A stretch of DNA of 64,000 bases from Pseudoxanthomonas suwonensis (GCF_010093235.1 NZ_PDWP01000004.1:83658-147657), one strand, 5' to 3'. Counted from the first letter of the stretch, positions 30,223 to 41,781 are shown. The notes: generated by a model not told the origin, from the sequence alone. Translations and numbers: made by a program.

Positions 30223-30461
30223 ATCGCAACCTGCGCCAACGGAAGGCGCCCGGCGCCGGCACCACGCCCTGGTACGCGCTGGCGGTGGGGGCGCTGACCG
30301 CCGCCTGGCTCGCCGCGATCCCGCGGCCAGCCAGGGTCGCCGCCACCGCTCCGGCGGCGCTCCCCTCGACCGCGGCCGCGCCGGGGACAGCGGCGGTTCC
30401 GGGGGCTCCCCGCCCGTACGACATCCCGTCCGGCCGCGAACGCCGGGCCGGGAACAGGTAG
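30219..30461 (+). CDS. Small single-span membrane protein, unknown, 80 aa
   Basis: A short frame whose ATG overlaps the permease 2 stop (ATGA), which argues that it is translated. It has a basic N-terminus (MNRNLRQRKAPGAG), one predicted membrane helix (WYALAVGALTAAWLAAI, about 18-34) and then an Ala/Pro-rich tail with DIPSGRERRAGNR at the end. No family is recognised. It sits between the exporter and the regulator genes and could be an accessory subunit or simply spacer; the Ala/Pro-rich composition is typical of chance frames in this GC-rich genome, so confidence is modest. Confidence 0.45.
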   Translation: MNRNLRQRKAPGAGTTPWYALAVGALTAAWLAAIPRPARVAATAPAALPSTAAAPGTAAVPGAPRPYDIPSGRERRAGNR

Positions 30462-30497
30462 CCTTTGCCGTCCGCCCAAGGAATCCGCGCCCCATCC

Positions 30498-31832
<1,335 letters not shown>

Positions 31833-31842
31833 GGCCGTGCCC

Positions 31843-33189
31843 ATGAGGATCCGCCGCAGCCTGTTCCTGCGCCTGTTCGTCCGCCTGCTGCCGGTCCTGG
31901 CCTTGGCGGCCGCGCTGCCCTGGACCTTCGCCTACTGGATCAACCACGGCTGGGTGATCGCCGCCATTTCCACCACGATCGTGCTCCTGCTGGCCTGGTG
32001 GAGCCTGCGACGCGCACTGGCGCCGCTGAACTCGCTGTTCCGCGCCATCGCCGGCAGCGTCAACACCTACCGCGACGGCGAGTTCAACTTCGGCATCCAC
32101 TGGCACAGCAACGACGAGATCGGCGAACTGGTACGCGCCCATGCCGAGCTGGGCGAAGTGCTGCGCCGGCAACGCCAGGACCTGGTCCAGCGCGAGCTGC
32201 TGCTGGATACCATGGTCCAGAACACGCCGGTGGCCATGGTCCTGTGGGCCGACGGCGGCGACGGAGTGCCACGGGTGGTGTATGCCAACCTGGCCGCCCG
32301 CAAGCTGCTCAACGACGGACGCAAGCTGGAAGGCCAGCGCATGGACGCGGTGCTGGAGGGCCTGCCGGCGGAGCTGCGCGAAGCGGTGGCGCGCGGCGGC
32401 GACAGCCTGTTCGGGGTCAGCCCGGAAGGTGCGGAGGACGAGGACGCGGAGGAAGAGGTCTACCACCTCTCGCGCCGGCGCTTCACCCTCAATGGCCGCC
32501 ACCACGAACTGCTGCTGCTGCGACTGCTGACCCCCGAACTGCGCCGCCAGGAGGTGCAGACCTGGAAGAAGGTGATCAGGGTGATCAGCCACGAGCTCAA
32601 CAACTCGCTGGCGCCGATCGCCTCGCTGGCCCACTCCGGCGCCGAGCTGGTGCGGCGCGGCCGCCACGAGCGCCTGGCCGAGGTGTTCTCCACCATCGAG
32701 GACCGTGCCCGCCACCTGGAGGGCTTCATCCGTGGCTACGCGCGCTTCGCCAAGCTGCCGCAGCCGCAGCTGCAGGCGGTGGACTGGGGCGATTTCCTGG
32801 CGCGGCTGCAGCGCCAGATCAGCTTCGAGCTGGACGGCATGGCCGCGGACCTGCGTGCCAGGGTCGATCCGGCGCAGATGGAGCAGGCGCTGCTCAACCT
32901 GCTGAAGAACGCCCACGAGGCTGGCGAGGAAGCGGGCAATCCCCAGGTCGAGGTGCGCCTGCGGCGGCTGCCCGGCTGGACCCGGCTGGAGGTGCTGGAC
33001 CGTGGCCCCGGCATGAACGAGGCGGTGCTGCAGAACGCGCTGCTGCCGTTCTATTCGACCAAGCGCAATGGCACCGGCCTGGGCCTGGCCCTGTGCCGGG
33101 AGATCGTCGAGGCGCACGGTGGCCGGCTGTCGCTGCAGAACCGCGCCGAAGGCGGCCTGTGCGTGGCGGTGATGCTGCCGGAGCAGTGA
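31843..33189 (+). CDS. Sensor histidine kinase with minimal periplasmic loop
   Basis: Membrane histidine kinase of 448 residues. Two transmembrane helices (about 10-32 and 37-55) are joined by only about four residues (NHGW), so there is no extracellular sensor domain. A HAMP-like linker (about 56-110) and a PAS-like segment (about 115-225) precede the H-box ISHELNNSLAP with His250. The catalytic domain has the N-box (ALLNLLKNAHEAG), G1 (VLDRGPGM) and G2 (STKRNGTGLGLALCREIV). The ATG at 31843 lies eight bases after GAGG; a GTG at 31837 is possible. It pairs with the regulator directly upstream. The short loop suggests sensing within the membrane, perhaps through the neighbouring exporter. Confidence 0.92.
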   Translation: MRIRRSLFLRLFVRLLPVLALAAALPWTFAYWINHGWVIAAISTTIVLLLAWWSLRRALAPLNSLFRAIAGSVNTYRDGEFNFGIHWHSNDEIGELVRAHAELGEVLRRQRQDLVQRELLLDTMVQNTPVAMVLWADGGDGVPRVVYANLAARKLLNDGRKLEGQRMDAVLEGLPAELREAVARGGDSLFGVSPEGAEDEDAEEEVYHLSRRRFTLNGRHHELLLLRLLTPELRRQEVQTWKKVIRVISHELNNSLAPIASLAHSGAELVRRGRHERLAEVFSTIEDRARHLEGFIRGYARFAKLPQPQLQAVDWGDFLARLQRQISFELDGMAADLRARVDPAQMEQALLNLLKNAHEAGEEAGNPQVEVRLRRLPGWTRLEVLDRGPGMNEAVLQNALLPFYSTKRNGTGLGLALCREIVEAHGGRLSLQNRAEGGLCVAVMLPEQ

Positions 33190-33223
33190 GCCGCGGGCGC
33201 TGGTGCGGCCGCCAACGGCGGTG

Positions 33224-33748
33224 TTACCCGGGTCGTCCCAGCCAGCGCTGCATCACCACCCGCAGGTGCATCGGGAAGCCGAGGCCGCGCTCCTCCACGA
33301 GCATGGCGTGCATGCTGGGCGTGTATCGCGCCGGCTCCAGCACCTCGAACCCGGCGCTGGCATAGAAGGACGCGTTCCATGGCACGTCGCGCAACGTGAC
33401 CAGGGTGATCCGCTCGAAACCTTCCCCTGCCGCGCTGGCGCAGACATGTTCCAGCAGTGCGCGGCCTATGCCGCGGCGCCCGTGGTCCGGATCCACGTCC
33501 ATCTGCACCAGGTACGCCTGGCCGTCGACGCACGAGTAGAGCGCATAACCCACCGCCCGCCCGCCGGACTCCGCAACCCACAGTCGCCCGCGGGCCGCTG
33601 CTTCGACATGGTCATCGGCAGCCAGGGTGCTGCGCGCGAACACCGGGTAGGCCTCGTGCCCGCGCAGCAGCTCGCAGGCGCGGCGTTCGATGCCGACCAG
33701 GATCGCCGCATCCGCGGCGCGGCCGGGACGCAGCGACCACCCGGTCAC
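33224..33748 (-). CDS. GNAT family N-acetyltransferase
   Basis: A 174-residue acetyltransferase of the GNAT fold; the acetyl-CoA loop is [15 protein letters not shown], followed by the beta-4/alpha-4 region [21 protein letters not shown], typical of the family. The substrate is unknown. The start is a GTG that overlaps the glmU stop codon (GTGA), so translation is coupled to glmU. This makes a role near amino-sugar or cell-wall metabolism possible, but coupling alone does not prove it. Confidence 0.82.
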   Translation of the reverse strand: MTGWSLRPGRAADAAILVGIERRACELLRGHEAYPVFARSTLAADDHVEAAARGRLWVAESGGRAVGYALYSCVDGQAYLVQMDVDPDHGRRGIGRALLEHVCASAAGEGFERITLVTLRDVPWNASFYASAGFEVLEPARYTPSMHAMLVEERGLGFPMHLRVVMQRWLGRPG

Positions 33749-35115
33749 TTCTTCTTTTTCTCCGGCCGCTTCCAGCCCTCGATGGAACTCTGGCGTGCGC
33801 GCGAGACCGTCAGGGTGTCGGCGGGCGCGTTGCGGGTGATCACCGAGCCGGCGCCGATGGTCGCTCCGGCGCCGATCTCCACCGGCGCCACCAGGGCCGA
33901 GTTGGAACCGATGAAGGCCCCGTCGCCAATCACCGTGGCCGACTTGTTCACCCCGTCGTAGTTGCAGGTGATGGTGCCGGCGCCGATGTTCACCCCGGCG
34001 CCGATGGTCGCGTCGCCCAGGTAGGTCAGGTGGTTGGCCTTGCTGCCCACGCCCAGCACCGATTTCTTGGTCTCGACGAAGTTGCCGATGCGCACGCCGT
34101 CGGCCAGCACCGTGCCTGGGCGCAGCCGCGCGAACGGACCGACCTGGGCCGCGCCCTCGGTGACCACGCCCTCCAGGTCGCAATGCGCCAGGACTTCGGT
34201 ACGCGGGCCCAGGCGCACGTCCTTGAGCCGCACGAACGGCCCGATGCGCACGCCGTCGCCCAGCTCGACCTCGCCTTCCAGCACCACGTTGACGTCGATC
34301 TCCACGTCGCGGCCGACCCGCACCGTGCCGCGCTGCTCGACCCGGGCCGGATCGAGCAGCCGGGCGCCGGCCAGGCACAGCTCGCGCGCGCGGCGCAGCT
34401 GCCATGCGCGCTCCAGCTGCGACAGCTGCCACGGATCGTTGGCGCCCTCGGCCTCGATCGGATCCTCCACCCGCACGATCTCCGCCGGGTTGTATTCGGC
34501 CGCGGCCATGGCGAACACGTCGGTGAGGTAGTACTCGCCCTGGGCGTTCTCGTTGGACAGGCGCGACAGCCAGCGCTTCAGCGGATCGGACTCGGCGGCG
34601 ATGATGCCGGTGTTGACGATGCCGATGCGGCGCTGCTCCTCGCTGGCGTCGCGGTGTTCTACGATCTGCGCCACCCGGCCCTGCGGATCGCGCACGATGC
34701 GACCGTAGCCGGTGGGGTCTTCCGGCTCGGCCACCAGCACGCGCAGCAGGCCCTCGGCCTCGAGCAGGCGGCGCAGGGTGTCCGGCGCGGTCAGCGGCAC
34801 GTCGCCGTAAAGGACCAGCACGTCGGCCGCCTCCGGGATCCCGGGCATGGCCTGCTGCACGGCGTGGCCGGTGCCCAGCTGGCGGGCCTGCTCCACCCAC
34901 ACCAGGTCGTCCTGGCCGGCGAAGGCCGCGCGCACCGCATCGCCGCCATGGCCGTAGACCACGTGGATCGCCGCCGGCCCCAGCTGCCTGGCGGTGTCGA
35001 TCACGTGGGCCAGCATCGGTCGGCCGCCGATCGGCTGCAGCACCTTGGGCAGGGCCGATCTCATGCGCTTGCCCTCGCCGGCGGCGAGGATCACCACGTG
35101 CAGGGGCTGGGTCAT
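33745..35115 (-). CDS. glmU: Bifunctional UDP-GlcNAc pyrophosphorylase/GlcN-1-P acetyltransferase GlmU
   Basis: GlmU acetylates glucosamine-1-phosphate and couples the product to UTP, giving UDP-GlcNAc. The 456-residue protein has the nucleotidyltransferase motif [17 protein letters not shown] at 10-26. The uridylyl domain includes [10 protein letters not shown]-terminal left-handed beta-helix shows hexapeptide repeats such as [12 protein letters not shown] and the acetyltransferase segment [21 protein letters not shown]. The lysine-rich end (EKKKK) is noteworthy. It completes the route begun by GlmS. The GNAT gene overlaps its stop codon. Confidence 0.96.
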   Translation of the reverse strand: MTQPLHVVILAAGEGKRMRSALPKVLQPIGGRPMLAHVIDTARQLGPAAIHVVYGHGGDAVRAAFAGQDDLVWVEQARQLGTGHAVQQAMPGIPEAADVLVLYGDVPLTAPDTLRRLLEAEGLLRVLVAEPEDPTGYGRIVRDPQGRVAQIVEHRDASEEQRRIGIVNTGIIAAESDPLKRWLSRLSNENAQGEYYLTDVFAMAAAEYNPAEIVRVEDPIEAEGANDPWQLSQLERAWQLRRARELCLAGARLLDPARVEQRGTVRVGRDVEIDVNVVLEGEVELGDGVRIGPFVRLKDVRLGPRTEVLAHCDLEGVVTEGAAQVGPFARLRPGTVLADGVRIGNFVETKKSVLGVGSKANHLTYLGDATIGAGVNIGAGTITCNYDGVNKSATVIGDGAFIGSNSALVAPVEIGAGATIGAGSVITRNAPADTLTVSRARQSSIEGWKRPEKKKK

Positions 35116-35240
35116 GGAGCGGCGCTTCTCTGTGCGGAAAGGGACATGATTCTATCCCTCCCGGCGGGTGGGCCCGCACGCTTCACCTCCTGCAAAGGCA
35201 GGCCGATTAAACTTCCGGCACCCCACGACGTGGATCCACC

Positions 35241-35630
35241 GTGCCGATGCTCCTCCTCCGCCAGGGCAGCCAGTACCTCGCCTTTGGCCTGCTGCAGCTG
35301 CTGGTCGACTGGGCCGTGTTCGTGGCGGCGACCGCGCTCGGCCTGGACGCGGTGCCGGCCAACCTGCTGGGCCGCACCAGCGGCGCCATGCTCGGGTTCT
35401 GGCTCAACGGCCGCTACACCTTCGCCTGCGAGGACGGCGCACGCCTGGGCTGGCAGCGCTTCCGCCGCTTCGGCGTGCTGTGGATCTCCATGACCATCGC
35501 CAGCACGGTGCTGGTGCACGCGGTCGAGCAGCACCTGGGCCTGCACTCGGCGTGGATGGCCAAGCCCGTGGTCGAGGGCGGGCTGGCCATGGTCACCTTC
35601 TTCCTGCTGCGCAGGCTGGTCTACCGCTGA
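35241..35630 (+). CDS. GtrA family membrane protein
   Basis: A 129-residue protein with four predicted membrane helices, matching the small GtrA family (often flippases or helpers for polyprenyl-linked sugars in O-antigen or wall glycosylation). Hallmarks are the first helix with QYLAFGLLQLLVDWAVF and the loop NLLGRTSGAMLGFWLNGRYTF. GTG at 35241 or ATG at 35247 may be the start. TTAAACT about 30 bases upstream could be a -10 element, without a good -35. No glycosyltransferase partner adjoins it. It is convergent with trpG, and both stop codons lie in one palindrome. Confidence 0.85.
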   Translation: MPMLLLRQGSQYLAFGLLQLLVDWAVFVAATALGLDAVPANLLGRTSGAMLGFWLNGRYTFACEDGARLGWQRFRRFGVLWISMTIASTVLVHAVEQHLGLHSAWMAKPVVEGGLAMVTFFLLRRLVYR

Positions 35631-35642
35631 GGCGCCTCAGCG
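35625..35642. terminator. 18-bp perfect palindrome at gtrA/trpG convergent stops
   Basis: CGCTGAGGCGCCTCAGCG is a perfect palindrome containing the gtrA TGA on one strand and the trpG TGA on the other. It can form a compact hairpin in both mRNAs and may serve as a bidirectional 3' end; no T-run follows. Confidence 0.45.
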
Positions 35643-36215
35643 CCGGAGGAAGTTCCGCAGCAGGTCATGGCCGTGCTGGGTCAGGATCGACTCGGGATGG
35701 AACTGCACGCCTTCCACCGGATGCTCGCGGTGGCGCAGCCCCATGATCTCCTCGAACGAACCGTCCGGGTTCTCGGTCCAGGCGGTGATCTCAAGGCAGT
35801 CCGGCAGCGATTCCTTCTCCACCACCAGCGAGTGGTAGCGGGTGGCCTCGTAGCCGTCCGCCAGGCCGGCGAACACGCCCTTGCCCTGGTGCCGGATCGG
35901 CGAGGTCTTGCCGTGCATGATGTTGCCGGCGCGCACTACTTTGCCGCCGTAGGCCTGGCCGATGCTCTGGTGGCCCAGGCACACGCCCAGGATCGGCGTG
36001 GTCGCGCCCAGGCGCTCGATCACCTCCAGCGACACGCCCGCCTCGTTCGGCGTGCACGGACCGGGCGAGATCACGATGCGCTCCGGCGCCAGCTTCCGGA
36101 TCTGGTCGACGCTCATGGCGTCGTTGCGCACCACCTTCACCTCCGCCCCCAGCGCCTGCAGGTACTGCACGAGGTTGAAGGTGAAGCTGTCGTAGTTGTC
36201 GATCATCAACAGCAT
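35637..36215 (-). CDS. trpG: Anthranilate synthase component II (glutamine amidotransferase)
   Basis: TrpG releases ammonia from glutamine for anthranilate synthase. The 192-residue class I amidotransferase starts [19 protein letters not shown], has the oxyanion region [12 protein letters not shown], the nucleophile Cys in [15 protein letters not shown], and the His-Glu pair in [11 protein letters not shown]. It begins 10 bp after the trpE stop, so the two subunits are co-expressed. It may also serve para-aminobenzoate synthesis as PabA, which the sequence cannot decide. trpD and trpC do not follow in this window. Confidence 0.94.
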   Translation of the reverse strand: MLLMIDNYDSFTFNLVQYLQALGAEVKVVRNDAMSVDQIRKLAPERIVISPGPCTPNEAGVSLEVIERLGATTPILGVCLGHQSIGQAYGGKVVRAGNIMHGKTSPIRHQGKGVFAGLADGYEATRYHSLVVEKESLPDCLEITAWTENPDGSFEEIMGLRHREHPVEGVQFHPESILTQHGHDLLRNFLRR

Positions 36216-36225
36216 GGTGGATTCC

Positions 36226-37701
36226 TCAGAGTCCCTGCGCCGCCTGCGCCACGGCGCGGAACAGCGCGCGGCCCTTGTTCATGGTCTCGTCCCACTCCTT
36301 CTGCGGGTCGGAGTCGTAGACGATGCCCGCGCCGGCCTGCACGTGCAGGCGGCCGTCCTTGATCACGGCGGTGCGGATGGCGATGGCGGTGTCGGCGTCG
36401 CCGTGCCAGCCGATGTAGCCGATGCTGCCGGCGTAGACGTTGCGCTTGATCGGCTCCAGCTCGCGGATCACTTCCAGGGCGCGGATCTTGGGCGCGCCGC
36501 TGACGGTGCCGGCCGGGAAGGTGGCGCGCAGCACGTCGGCGTAGCTGAGGCCCGGCAGCAGCCGGCCAGTGACCTCGCTGACGATGTGCATGACGTGGCT
36601 GTAGCGCTCGATCACGAAGCGCTCGCCGACCTCGACGCTGCCCGGCTCGGACACCCGGCCGACGTCGTTGCGACCCAAGTCGATCAGCATCACGTGCTCG
36701 GCCAGTTCCTTCGGATCGGCCAGCAGCTCCTGCTCCAGGGCCTGGTCCTCCTCCGGCGTGCGCCCGCGCGGGCGGGTGCCGGCGATCGGGCGCACGGTGA
36801 CCTGCCCGCCCTGCAACCGCACCAGGATCTCCGGCGAGGAGCCGACCACCTGCACCTCGCCGGTATCGAGGAAATACATGTACGGCGACGGGTTGAGCGC
36901 GCGCAGGGCGCGGTACACGTCCACCGGACGGGCGTTGAACGGCACGCTCAGGCGCTGGCTCAGCACCACCTGGAACACGTCGCCGGCGCGGATGTATTCC
37001 TTGGACTTCTCCACCGCCTCGATGAAGCCTTCGCGGGTGAAGCCGGAGACGAAGTGGCTCTCGTCCAGCACGTCGCGGCTGATCGGGGCCGGGTACTGGC
37101 CGGGTTGGCGCAGCTTGGCCACCAGCGCATCCAGCCGCTCCTGCGCGGCATCCCAGGAACCGGGCTGGCGCGGATCGGCATGCACGATCAGGTACAGGCG
37201 CCCCTTGAGGTTGTCGAACACCGCCAGTTCCTCGGACAGCATCAGGTAGATGTCCGGGGTGCCGATCTCGTCGCGCGCGGTGTTGCCAGCCAGGCGCGGC
37301 TCGATATAGCCGATGCATTCGAAACCGAACCAGCCGACCAGGCCGCCGGTGAAACCGGGCAGGCCTTCCAGCTGCGGCACCGAGTAGGAGTTGCGCAGGG
37401 CCTCGACCTCGGCGAACGGATCCGCGACCTGGCGGGAGTCGACAACACGGCCGTCCTCGCGCGTTTCCATGGAGTGGCCACGGAAGCTGATGGTGCGGCG
37501 CGCGGGCAGGCCGATGATCGAGTAGCGGCCGAAACGTTCGCCGCCCTCGACCGATTCGAAGAGATAGGTGTGCGGGGCGTCGGCCAGCTTCAGGTAGACC
37601 GAAAGCGGGGTGTCGAGGTCGGACAGGACCTCGCGGACGACGGGGACGCGGGTGTAGCGGGCTTCAGCGGCGTGGCGCTGGAACTGTTCGGACGTGATCA
37701 A
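36226..37701 (-). CDS. trpE: Anthranilate synthase component I TrpE
   Basis: TrpE converts chorismate and ammonia to anthranilate, the committed step of tryptophan synthesis. The 491-residue protein shows the feedback-site element [18 protein letters not shown] ([19 protein letters not shown]) and the chorismate-binding core: [42 protein letters not shown] and [12 protein letters not shown]. The start is placed at a TTG (37701) with AGGAAG six bases upstream, giving the N-terminus [10 protein letters not shown]. An in-frame ATG at 37731 lacks a ribosome-binding site. No leader peptide with tandem Trp codons was seen upstream. Confidence 0.95.
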   Translation of the reverse strand: MITSEQFQRHAAEARYTRVPVVREVLSDLDTPLSVYLKLADAPHTYLFESVEGGERFGRYSIIGLPARRTISFRGHSMETREDGRVVDSRQVADPFAEVEALRNSYSVPQLEGLPGFTGGLVGWFGFECIGYIEPRLAGNTARDEIGTPDIYLMLSEELAVFDNLKGRLYLIVHADPRQPGSWDAAQERLDALVAKLRQPGQYPAPISRDVLDESHFVSGFTREGFIEAVEKSKEYIRAGDVFQVVLSQRLSVPFNARPVDVYRALRALNPSPYMYFLDTGEVQVVGSSPEILVRLQGGQVTVRPIAGTRPRGRTPEEDQALEQELLADPKELAEHVMLIDLGRNDVGRVSEPGSVEVGERFVIERYSHVMHIVSEVTGRLLPGLSYADVLRATFPAGTVSGAPKIRALEVIRELEPIKRNVYAGSIGYIGWHGDADTAIAIRTAVIKDGRLHVQAGAGIVYDSDPQKEWDETMNKGRALFRAVAQAAQGL

Positions 37702-37860
37702 GGCAGGCTTCCTTCCGGCAATACGGGGCATGGCAAACGACGGCATGGGGCCGCCATCGCCAAGCCTGGCGCGCGGAGAAGCGGTGGAGCCTGATCGTCT
37801 GGCCGAACATGCCGCCCACTTTACCCGCATCGGCGCGCGCGCGCAGCGCCTGCGCGTGGC

Positions 37861-38814
37861 TCAGGAAGGTTGCGAGAGCAACGGGCTGTCGACCGGCAGG
37901 CGCATGCGCAGCCTGCCGGGCACGCATTCGATGCGGAAGCGGCGGGCCTGCAGCGGCTCGCCGTCGAGATTGAGGGTGAACGGCCCGGCCAGGCCTTCCA
38001 GCTCCACCCATGGCAGCCGCGCCCGCTCGGCGATGCGTTCCAGCGCGGCGCGCTGGCCCTGCTTGACCAGGGTGCCGAGGGTGGCGGCCAGTTCGCCGGA
38101 AAGCTCGGGGATCACGGTCAGCTCCAGCAGGCCATCGTCGATGCGGGCCTCCGGGCACAGCTCGCGTCCGCCGCCGGCCTGGCGGCCGTTGCCCAGGCCC
38201 AGCGCGATCAGCCCGCCCTGCCACTCGAAACCGGGGCCGCGTGCGCGCAGCTCCACCGGCTCGATCCTGCCCAGTCTCGCGATCCCGGTGACAAGGTAGG
38301 CCAGGCCACCGAGCAGGCTCTTGAGGCCTTCGTCGGTCTCCACGGTCACTTCCGTACCGAAACCGCCACTGGCCAGGTTGGCGCACCAGTGGCGCTGGCC
38401 GTCCGCCTCGATGCGCAGCAGGTCCACCGCCGGCGCCGGCGCCTGCAGGGCCAGGGCGAGCGCACCGGCAGGTTCGTCGGGAATCCCGGCGGCGGCTGCG
38501 AAGTCGTTGGCCGTGCCCAGCGGCAACAGCGCCAGCGCGGGCAACGCATCGGCGCCGCCCTGCTGGTCGGCCAGCGCCTGGGCGACCTCGCTGAGGGTAC
38601 CGTCGCCGCCGCCGGCGACGATCGTGCCTGCACCGGCATCCAGCGCCTCGGCGACGTAGCGGGCGGCGTCGCCGTCCTCCCAGGTCACCCGCACCGCCAC
38701 CGCGTGTCCCTCCCCGCGCACGGTGGCCACGGCGTCGCGCACGCTGTCCTCGCCGGCGGACTTGCCATTGAGGACCAGCCAGAGGGCGGGGGGAGTCGGG
38801 GCGGATCCAGGCAT
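37861..38814 (-). CDS. Lipid kinase YegS-like (diacylglycerol kinase family)
   Basis: A 317-residue kinase of the diacylglycerol kinase catalytic family, similar to YegS, which phosphorylates lipids such as phosphatidylglycerol. Visible motifs are [10 protein letters not shown] at the N-terminus, the nucleotide-binding [16 protein letters not shown], and [18 protein letters not shown]. Its length is near that of YegS (about 300). The start at 38814 (MPGSAPTPP) is preferred over an upstream ATG at 38841. Its coding strand is that of trpE, but a gap of about 160 bp separates the two. The in vivo lipid is unknown. Confidence 0.9.
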   Translation of the reverse strand: MPGSAPTPPALWLVLNGKSAGEDSVRDAVATVRGEGHAVAVRVTWEDGDAARYVAEALDAGAGTIVAGGGDGTLSEVAQALADQQGGADALPALALLPLGTANDFAAAAGIPDEPAGALALALQAPAPAVDLLRIEADGQRHWCANLASGGFGTEVTVETDEGLKSLLGGLAYLVTGIARLGRIEPVELRARGPGFEWQGGLIALGLGNGRQAGGGRELCPEARIDDGLLELTVIPELSGELAATLGTLVKQGQRAALERIAERARLPWVELEGLAGPFTLNLDGEPLQARRFRIECVPGRLRMRLPVDSPLLSQPS

Positions 38815-38992
38815 GCGTGCAATCCAGTGGGATGCGCGCACGCTAGCAACGTGCGGCCGGAACAGGCGTGAAGCGGAGCCGCCCCGTCACCGCCACGTCA
38901 TCGGCACGCGCCCGCCTGCGGGTGCAGCAAGCGGTGGCGGGACGGCCCCGGAGGCGGCGACGCGCGTGGCGGTGGTGTCGCCGGCCTGCGCC

Positions 38993-39679
38993 TCAGCCGC
39001 GCGCGGCGGCCACCGCGGCCTTCATCCGGCCGACCACGTCGATGTAGTGCTCGCGGGTGCGCGGCTCGGCGAAGATCGCCGAGCCGGCGACGAAGGTGTC
39101 GGCGCCTGCGGCGGCGATCTGGCCGATGTTGTCGGCCTTGACCCCGCCGTCGATCTCCAGCCGGATCGGTTTGCCGGTCTTGTCGATCATCGCCCGCACC
39201 GCGCGCAGCTTGTCCAGGGTCGAGGGGATGAAGGCCTGGCCGCCAAAGCCGGGGTTGACCGACATCAGCATCACCAGGTCCAGGTCCTCCAGCACCCAGT
39301 CCAGCACCTCGACCGGGGTGGCCGGGTTGAGCACCAGGCCGGCCTGGCAGCCATGCGACCTGATCAGCTGGATGGTGCGGTGGACGTGGCGGCTGGCCTC
39401 CGGGTGGAAGCTGATGAGGCTGGCGCCGGCGGCGGCGAAGTCCGGGACGATGCGGTCCACCGGCTCGACCATCAGGTGCACGTCGATGAAGGCCTGTACG
39501 CCGTGCTTGCGCAACGCCTGGCAGACCATCGGGCCGATGGTGAGGTTGGGGACGTAGTGGTTGTCCATCACGTCGAAATGCACCCAGTCGGCGCCGGCGG
39601 CGACGACGTTGTCGACTTCCTCGCCCAGGCGGGCGAAATCGGCCGAGAGGATGGACGGGGCGATGACGGTGGGCTGCAT
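38993..39679 (-). CDS. rpe: Ribulose-phosphate 3-epimerase
   Basis: Rpe interconverts ribulose-5-phosphate and xylulose-5-phosphate in the pentose phosphate pathway. The 228-residue TIM barrel has all metal and catalytic residues in recognisable motifs: [57 protein letters not shown], and [11 protein letters not shown]. The start at MQPTVIAPS is standard. It is followed downstream by the yegS-like gene and lies near trpE, a proximity also known from other proteobacteria. Confidence 0.97.
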   Translation of the reverse strand: MQPTVIAPSILSADFARLGEEVDNVVAAGADWVHFDVMDNHYVPNLTIGPMVCQALRKHGVQAFIDVHLMVEPVDRIVPDFAAAGASLISFHPEASRHVHRTIQLIRSHGCQAGLVLNPATPVEVLDWVLEDLDLVMLMSVNPGFGGQAFIPSTLDKLRAVRAMIDKTGKPIRLEIDGGVKADNIGQIAAAGADTFVAGSAIFAEPRTREHYIDVVGRMKAAVAAARG

Positions 39680-39726
39680 GGCTCGGCTCGCAGGGTCTGG
39701 ATTCGGGACGGTGTCGCCCGCGCGCA

Positions 39727-40065
39727 TCAGCGGCGCTTGCGCAGGGCGCGGATGCGGTCGTAGGCGGCGTTGATGGCGCGGGCGCGCTGCTCGGCCTGGG
39801 CGCGCAGTTCCGGCGCGGCCCCGGCGACGCGGTCGGGGTGGTACTGGGACATCAGCCGGCGATAGGCCTGGTCGATCTCGGCGTCGCTGGCGTCCGGCTC
39901 CAGGCCCAGCTCGGCGTACGGGTTCTCGCGCCGGCCCAGGCCGAACCAGTCGGCGTCGAAGGCGTGGCCGACCAGCAGGCCGATCACGGCGCCGAACAGC
40001 GGATTGGGCCTGAACAGCAGCGCCCCGGCGACCAGCCCCAGCAGTTTTCCGTACCAGCGTTTCAT
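39727..40065 (-). CDS. Small DnaJ-domain membrane protein
   Basis: A 112-residue protein with one or two N-terminal membrane-facing segments ([26 protein letters not shown]) followed by a J domain with [22 protein letters not shown] and the HPD motif in SQYHPDRV. It resembles a shortened DjlA, lacking the central TerB-like region. J domains recruit and stimulate DnaK-type Hsp70, so this may anchor a chaperone at the membrane. It is 47 bp upstream of rpe on the same strand and divergent from purC. The partner Hsp70 is unknown. Confidence 0.85.
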   Translation of the reverse strand: MKRWYGKLLGLVAGALLFRPNPLFGAVIGLLVGHAFDADWFGLGRRENPYAELGLEPDASDAEIDQAYRRLMSQYHPDRVAGAAPELRAQAEQRARAINAAYDRIRALRKRR

Positions 40066-40212
40066 GCGGCGGCGCGCCCCGGAGGCGTCCACGTGGGGAG
40101 CGCGCGATTGTACGGCACAGGCGGCCCCGCTGGCCGTACACTGTGCGACCCGCCGCCGGCCGGGTACCGTTCGCGGCGGCCCTGTCAACCTGAGCACTGC
40201 CCGGAGACTGCG

Positions 40213-41166
40213 TTGTCCACGACCCTGCTCCAGTCCGATCTCCCCGGCCTGCCGCTGCGCCACCGCGGCAAGGTGCGCGACGTGTTCGACCTGCCCCGCG
40301 AACGCATTCCGGATGCGGCCCTGGCCGCCACCGGTCCCGGCGCCGTGTCGCCGGACGGCTACCTGCTGATGGTGGCGACCGACCGCCTGTCCGCGTTCGA
40401 CGTGGTCCTGCCCGACCCGATCCCGGGCAAGGGCGAGATGCTGTGCCAGATCTCCAACTTCTGGTTCGGCAAGACCGCGCACCTGATGCCCAACCACCTG
40501 ACCGGCATCGACGTGGCCGCGGTCCTGCCCGAGGGCGTGGACCCGGCGCTGTATGCGAAGCGCGCGGTGGTGACCCGCAAGCTCAAGCCGGTGCCGGTGG
40601 AAGCCATCGCCCGCGGCCACCTGATCGGCAGCGGCTGGAAGGACTACCAGCGCACCGGCAAGGTCAGCGGCATCGCCCTGCCGGCCGGACTGCGCCAGGC
40701 CGAGCAGCTGCCGGAGCCGATCTTCACTCCCTCGACCAAGGCCGCCGTCGGCGACCACGACGAGAACATCGACTTCGACGCCATGGTGCGCGCGGTCGGC
40801 GCCGACCTGGCCGAGCGGGTGCGCGACGCGACCCTGCGCCTGTACCGCTTCGCCGCCGCCTACGCGGCCGAGCGCGGCATCCTGCTGGCGGACACCAAGT
40901 TCGAGTTCGGCACCGACGCCGACGGCCGCCTGTACATCATGGACGAGATGCTGACGCCGGATTCCTCGCGCTACTGGCCGGCGGACGAGTACCAGGTCGG
41001 CACCAGCCCGCCGAGCTACGACAAGCAGATCGTGCGCGACTACCTGGAGACCCTGGACTGGGACAAGACCCCACCGGGCCCGACCCTGCCGCCGGAAGTG
41101 ATCGAGCGCACCCGTGCCCGCTACGCCGAGGCGCTGCAGAAGCTGGCCGGGATCGCGGTCGACTGA
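40213..41166 (+). CDS. purC: SAICAR synthetase PurC
   Basis: PurC joins aspartate to CAIR with ATP in purine synthesis. The 317-residue product has the ATP-loop region [13 protein letters not shown], the family motif [13 protein letters not shown], and the SAICAR signatures [20 protein letters not shown] and LADTKFEFG, and ends with the helical [10 protein letters not shown] part. It is of the yeast-like longer class. The start is assigned to TTG 40213 because GGAG lies six bases upstream and the homologous region begins there; the frame open further upstream overlaps the divergent DnaJ gene and is not plausible protein. Confidence 0.95.
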   Translation: MSTTLLQSDLPGLPLRHRGKVRDVFDLPRERIPDAALAATGPGAVSPDGYLLMVATDRLSAFDVVLPDPIPGKGEMLCQISNFWFGKTAHLMPNHLTGIDVAAVLPEGVDPALYAKRAVVTRKLKPVPVEAIARGHLIGSGWKDYQRTGKVSGIALPAGLRQAEQLPEPIFTPSTKAAVGDHDENIDFDAMVRAVGADLAERVRDATLRLYRFAAAYAAERGILLADTKFEFGTDADGRLYIMDEMLTPDSSRYWPADEYQVGTSPPSYDKQIVRDYLETLDWDKTPPGPTLPPEVIERTRARYAEALQKLAGIAVD

Positions 41167-41263
41167 ACCGCCGCCGGGCCGCGCGGCCCGCGGCGCGGCC
41201 CCTCCGTCGCCGCCGCGGGCTATGCTGCGGACCAGGGGGGACCGTCCTGGTCCGGGAGGATCC

Positions 41264-41743
41264 ATGGAAGCCACCGCACAGCGGCCGATCGACCGCTATT
41301 TCGCCAGTTATTCGGCCGACCATCGCAACCGGCTCAACCAGCGCATCCACGTCGTCGCGGTGCCGGCCATCCTGTGGTCGGTGGTGGCGCTGGTGTGGTG
41401 CGTGCCGGTGGCCGGGACCCTGGCCCGCACCGGGATCTGGGCGGCGCTGGCGATGTTCGCCGCCTGGTCCTTCTACAACCGGCTCTCGCGCCGGCTCGGC
41501 CTCGGCATGCTTGCCCTGTTCTTCTTCTGCGGCTGTGTCTGCAGGCTGATCGAGATGCGCCTGGGCCTCACCGCGCTGCTGGCGGCAGGCGCCGCGGTGT
41601 TCGCGATCGCCTGGATCGCCCAGTTCATCGGCCACCACTACGAGGGCCGGCGCCCCAGCTTCCTCACCGACCTGGTCTACCTGCTGATCGGGCCGGCCTG
41701 GGTGATGGCCAAGTGCTACCGCCGGATGGGCTGGCGGTACTGA
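41264..41743 (+). CDS. Mpo1-like (DUF962) membrane protein
   Basis: A 159-residue protein with about four membrane helices, of the DUF962/Mpo1 family; yeast Mpo1 is an iron-dependent dioxygenase in alpha-oxidation of 2-hydroxy fatty acids. Conserved histidine-bearing motifs are YFASYSADHRNRLNQRIHVV and AQFIGHHYEGRRPSF. The ATG follows GGGAGGA. It lies about 100 bp after purC and about 80 bp before the Mrp operon in the same direction, and its function in bacteria is not established. Confidence 0.85.
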   Translation: MEATAQRPIDRYFASYSADHRNRLNQRIHVVAVPAILWSVVALVWCVPVAGTLARTGIWAALAMFAAWSFYNRLSRRLGLGMLALFFFCGCVCRLIEMRLGLTALLAAGAAVFAIAWIAQFIGHHYEGRRPSFLTDLVYLLIGPAWVMAKCYRRMGWRY

Positions 41744-41781
41744 CCAGCGGGGCGCGCCCACGCGGAGGACACTCGGGCCAC

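Noticed and set aside
37702..37860. trp leader peptide and attenuator before trpE
   Set aside because: No short frame with consecutive Trp codons followed by competing hairpins was found; only one isolated Trp codon is present in the upstream frame.
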